Shown here: positions 14,297 to 15,544 of the stretch, piece after piece
How positions within the stretch are numbered: the stretch's first letter is position 1
Layout: every line of letters begins with the position of its first letter
DNA from: Pseudodesulfovibrio sp.
GTDB taxonomy: Bacteria > Desulfobacterota > Desulfovibrionia > Desulfovibrionales > Desulfovibrionaceae
Assembly (NCBI GenBank): GCA_022712815.1
Contig: JAFLJW010000299.1
Coordinates: forward strand, 1 to 15,544
DNA: 15,544 nt
Reading direction: 5' to 3'
Translations under genes and position numbers: made by a program
The notes under the pieces: model-generated
What the model was told of the DNA's origin: nothing
The model's database searches: none
The model's input: the letters and a program-made list of their open reading frames with translations, nothing else

Positions 14297-15196
14297 CTAT
14301 TTCCTGTATGGAAGCTTCAATTGAATAGGGTGCACACCTTTAATAATATCGAGAACTTCTATCAATGAGTGGTCAAGATTAAGCTCATTACCTTGATAAT
14401 CATAATCTATTCTTGTCTCAACTATTGCTTGAATTGAGTCTCCGGGAAGAAGTATTTTTTGTGCTTTTTGAAAATCTCCTAGCCATTCTTTATCAAGAAT
14501 TTTTATTTCCATCATTTGACCTTCGGTGCTCCGACAAAGCCATTTGGAACTTCCTAGATAATCAGGTTTTTTGACCATCAATGAAATGGTATCCCTCACT
14601 GTATCAGATTTTTTTGTTAAGATAGTATCAATGTCTTCTTCTGTAATAATAAAATTTTTATTGAAGGGGGTTGTTTGACCTTCGCCAATAATTACTATCG
14701 AATCTTTGTTATCTAAGTATTGAATTGAATTTGATATTTCTTGTAATATTTTTAAAAGTTCCCTGTGGCTAATCGGTTTTGCTCTTATTGAGTTGTATAT
14801 TTCGTATTCTTGTTTAAGATTCTCAACAATTTTAATTAAGGCGGTCACATCGTTAATGCTCTCAATCTTTTCGAGTCTATTAGTTTCATTAAGGACTTTA
14901 TGTTTTCCCATAACGAGGAATTTTCCAATGATCCTGTGGAGGTTTATATTTCGCAAATCGTCATCATCAATATTTTTAAGTATTGATGAGAAAAAGGATC
15001 TTATTGATCCTCCTTTGATATCACTTAGTAGTATATGCGATTGTATTTCTCGGTTTATAGACCCGGCCAGAAGAATATCAAAGTGCTTTAAAGCTAGAGT
15101 TAAATTTGACATGCTTTGAAAGACTCTTTCGGGTCTTCTCGAGTCTTTTTGGAATTCTAGATGAATTTGAAAATCATGAGAGTGGTCACTGTGCAT
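14297..15196 (-). CDS. unrecognised 299-aa protein in an AT-rich island
   Basis: A 299-residue protein that I do not recognise. It has no signal peptide, membrane helix or Cys cluster, so it is probably cytoplasmic. The N-terminus (about 8-70) looks like a beta strand followed by helices (FQIHLEFQ, then PERVFQSMSNLTLALKHFD). The middle (about 100-165) is helical and charged. The C-terminal half (about 170-299) looks beta-rich, with an apparent small barrel-like part (MMEIKILDKEW, GDSIQAIVETRIDYDY). Codon use is strongly A/T-biased and unlike all neighbours, which suggests recent transfer. GGAG (15204-15207) lies 7 bases before the ATG. It stands alone; its function is unknown. Confidence 0.8.
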   Translation of the reverse strand: MHSDHSHDFQIHLEFQKDSRRPERVFQSMSNLTLALKHFDILLAGSINREIQSHILLSDIKGGSIRSFFSSILKNIDDDDLRNINLHRIIGKFLVMGKHKVLNETNRLEKIESINDVTALIKIVENLKQEYEIYNSIRAKPISHRELLKILQEISNSIQYLDNKDSIVIIGEGQTTPFNKNFIITEEDIDTILTKKSDTVRDTISLMVKKPDYLGSSKWLCRSTEGQMMEIKILDKEWLGDFQKAQKILLPGDSIQAIVETRIDYDYQGNELNLDHSLIEVLDIIKGVHPIQLKLPYRK

Positions 15197-15231
15197 TGGT
15201 CGACTCCAAATAGAAAATAAGATTTACGTTT

Positions 15232-15261
15232 TGTATATGCATCTTTTTACGATGTTGTAAA
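15232..15261 (-). promoter_or_regulatory. possible promoter of the AT-rich gene
   Basis: On the minus strand, TTTACA (15256-15261, 5 of 6) and TATACA (15232-15237, 4 of 6) are separated by 18 bp, 36 bp before the start codon. The surrounding AT-richness makes chance matches more likely. Confidence 0.4.
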
Positions 15262-15349
15262 CGTACCTATAGTCATGTGTAAGTTCTGAGCATGGTTAGT
15301 AACTAGCTTATAAAAGGAAGTAAAAGTGTCGTATATAAGCTCCAGCATT

Positions 15350-15397
15350 AAGCCTCCTAAGGCCTAGAAGCTGACAAAGCGGAGGAGGCGGCTTTGT
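15350..15397. repeat. overlapping, mutually exclusive inverted repeats
   Basis: AGCCTCCT contains GCCTCCT (15352-15358), which pairs with AGGAGGC (15383-15389). Separately, ACAAAGC (15374-15380) pairs with GCTTTGT (15391-15397). The second pair's left arm lies in the first hairpin's loop, so both cannot form as simple nested stems. Mixed T-rich sequence (TTTGTTTCC) follows on the plus strand, so it might act as a terminator. Confidence 0.5.
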
Positions 15398-15434
15398 TTC
15401 CGTCACCCGTATGAATGTGGACGGCCTCTTATTT

Positions 15435-15544
15435 TTATGGAAGGCGGGGCGTACTGTACTCCGACTGGTGGAGCCGACCCGCTTTGATCAGATTCTTGGG
15501 CGTGGAGGATGCGGCCAAGCTGGAAAAAAGTCTTTTTTGCTTCC
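15435..15544 (-). CDS. possible C-terminal end of a gene cut by the window edge
   Basis: On the minus strand a frame enters from the right edge and runs 35 codons to TAA (15435-15437), ending AGRLHQSEYSTPRLP. Third codon positions are GC-rich, as in the main genome and unlike the AT-rich neighbour. A plus-strand frame from ATG 15411 is also open to the edge, but it lacks a Shine-Dalgarno and looks less gene-like. No family is recognised. Confidence 0.35.
   Translation of the reverse strand, partial: KQKRLFSSLAASSTPKNLIKAGRLHQSEYSTPRLP

Noticed and set aside
15411..15544. Plus-strand frame from ATG 15411 to the window edge
   Set aside because: No Shine-Dalgarno, less GC-biased third positions than the opposing minus-strand frame, and no recognisable motif.

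Overview
The window looks like a chromosomal segment of a free-living Gram-negative bacterium, most likely a sulfate-reducing Desulfovibrio/Pseudodesulfovibrio-type deltaproteobacterium. This is inferred from the gene styles (CxxCxxCC protein, receiver-TPR proteins, argS followed by a SPOR protein, a SpoIIE-type partner-switching operon), GC-rich coding sequence and short intergenic gaps. No rRNA, tRNA, CRISPR array, insertion sequence or integrase was seen.

Left part (1-3688, + strand): a small Cys-rich YkgJ-like protein, then two tandem paralogues of a degenerate receiver domain fused to TPR repeats. A strong intrinsic terminator and a probable promoter separate the paralogues. Both carry Glu where a receiver normally carries its phospho-accepting Asp.

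Centre-left (3695-5453, - strand): an AraC-family regulator and a 10-TM EamA/DMT exporter form a probable two-gene unit. It is divergent from argS, and the shared intergenic region holds two inverted repeats. Centre (5592-7940, + strand): argS is followed 9 bp later by a membrane-anchored SPOR-domain protein, then a hairpin-rich gap.

Centre-right (8172-10703, - strand): a one-gene ABC exporter half-transporter whose nucleotide-binding domain holds an insertion of about 255 residues between Q-loop and signature motif. The insertion appears to be built from repeats of the NBD's own post-Q-loop segment. Divergent from it, 10866-13809 (+) is a complete partner-switching cassette: a dCache-HAMP-PP2C (SpoIIE-type) phosphatase, an RsbW-like anti-sigma/serine kinase with unusual terminal cysteine clusters, and a STAS antagonist. 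The expected circuit is that the sensor phosphatase dephosphorylates the STAS protein, which then titrates the kinase off an unseen target. No sigma factor lies in the window.

Right part (13810-15544): hairpins, a possible 38-codon membrane peptide and an intrinsic terminator end the operon. Then comes a visibly AT-rich segment with one unrecognised 299-aa protein on the - strand, which looks horizontally acquired. The right edge returns to normal composition with a possible truncated gene on the - strand.
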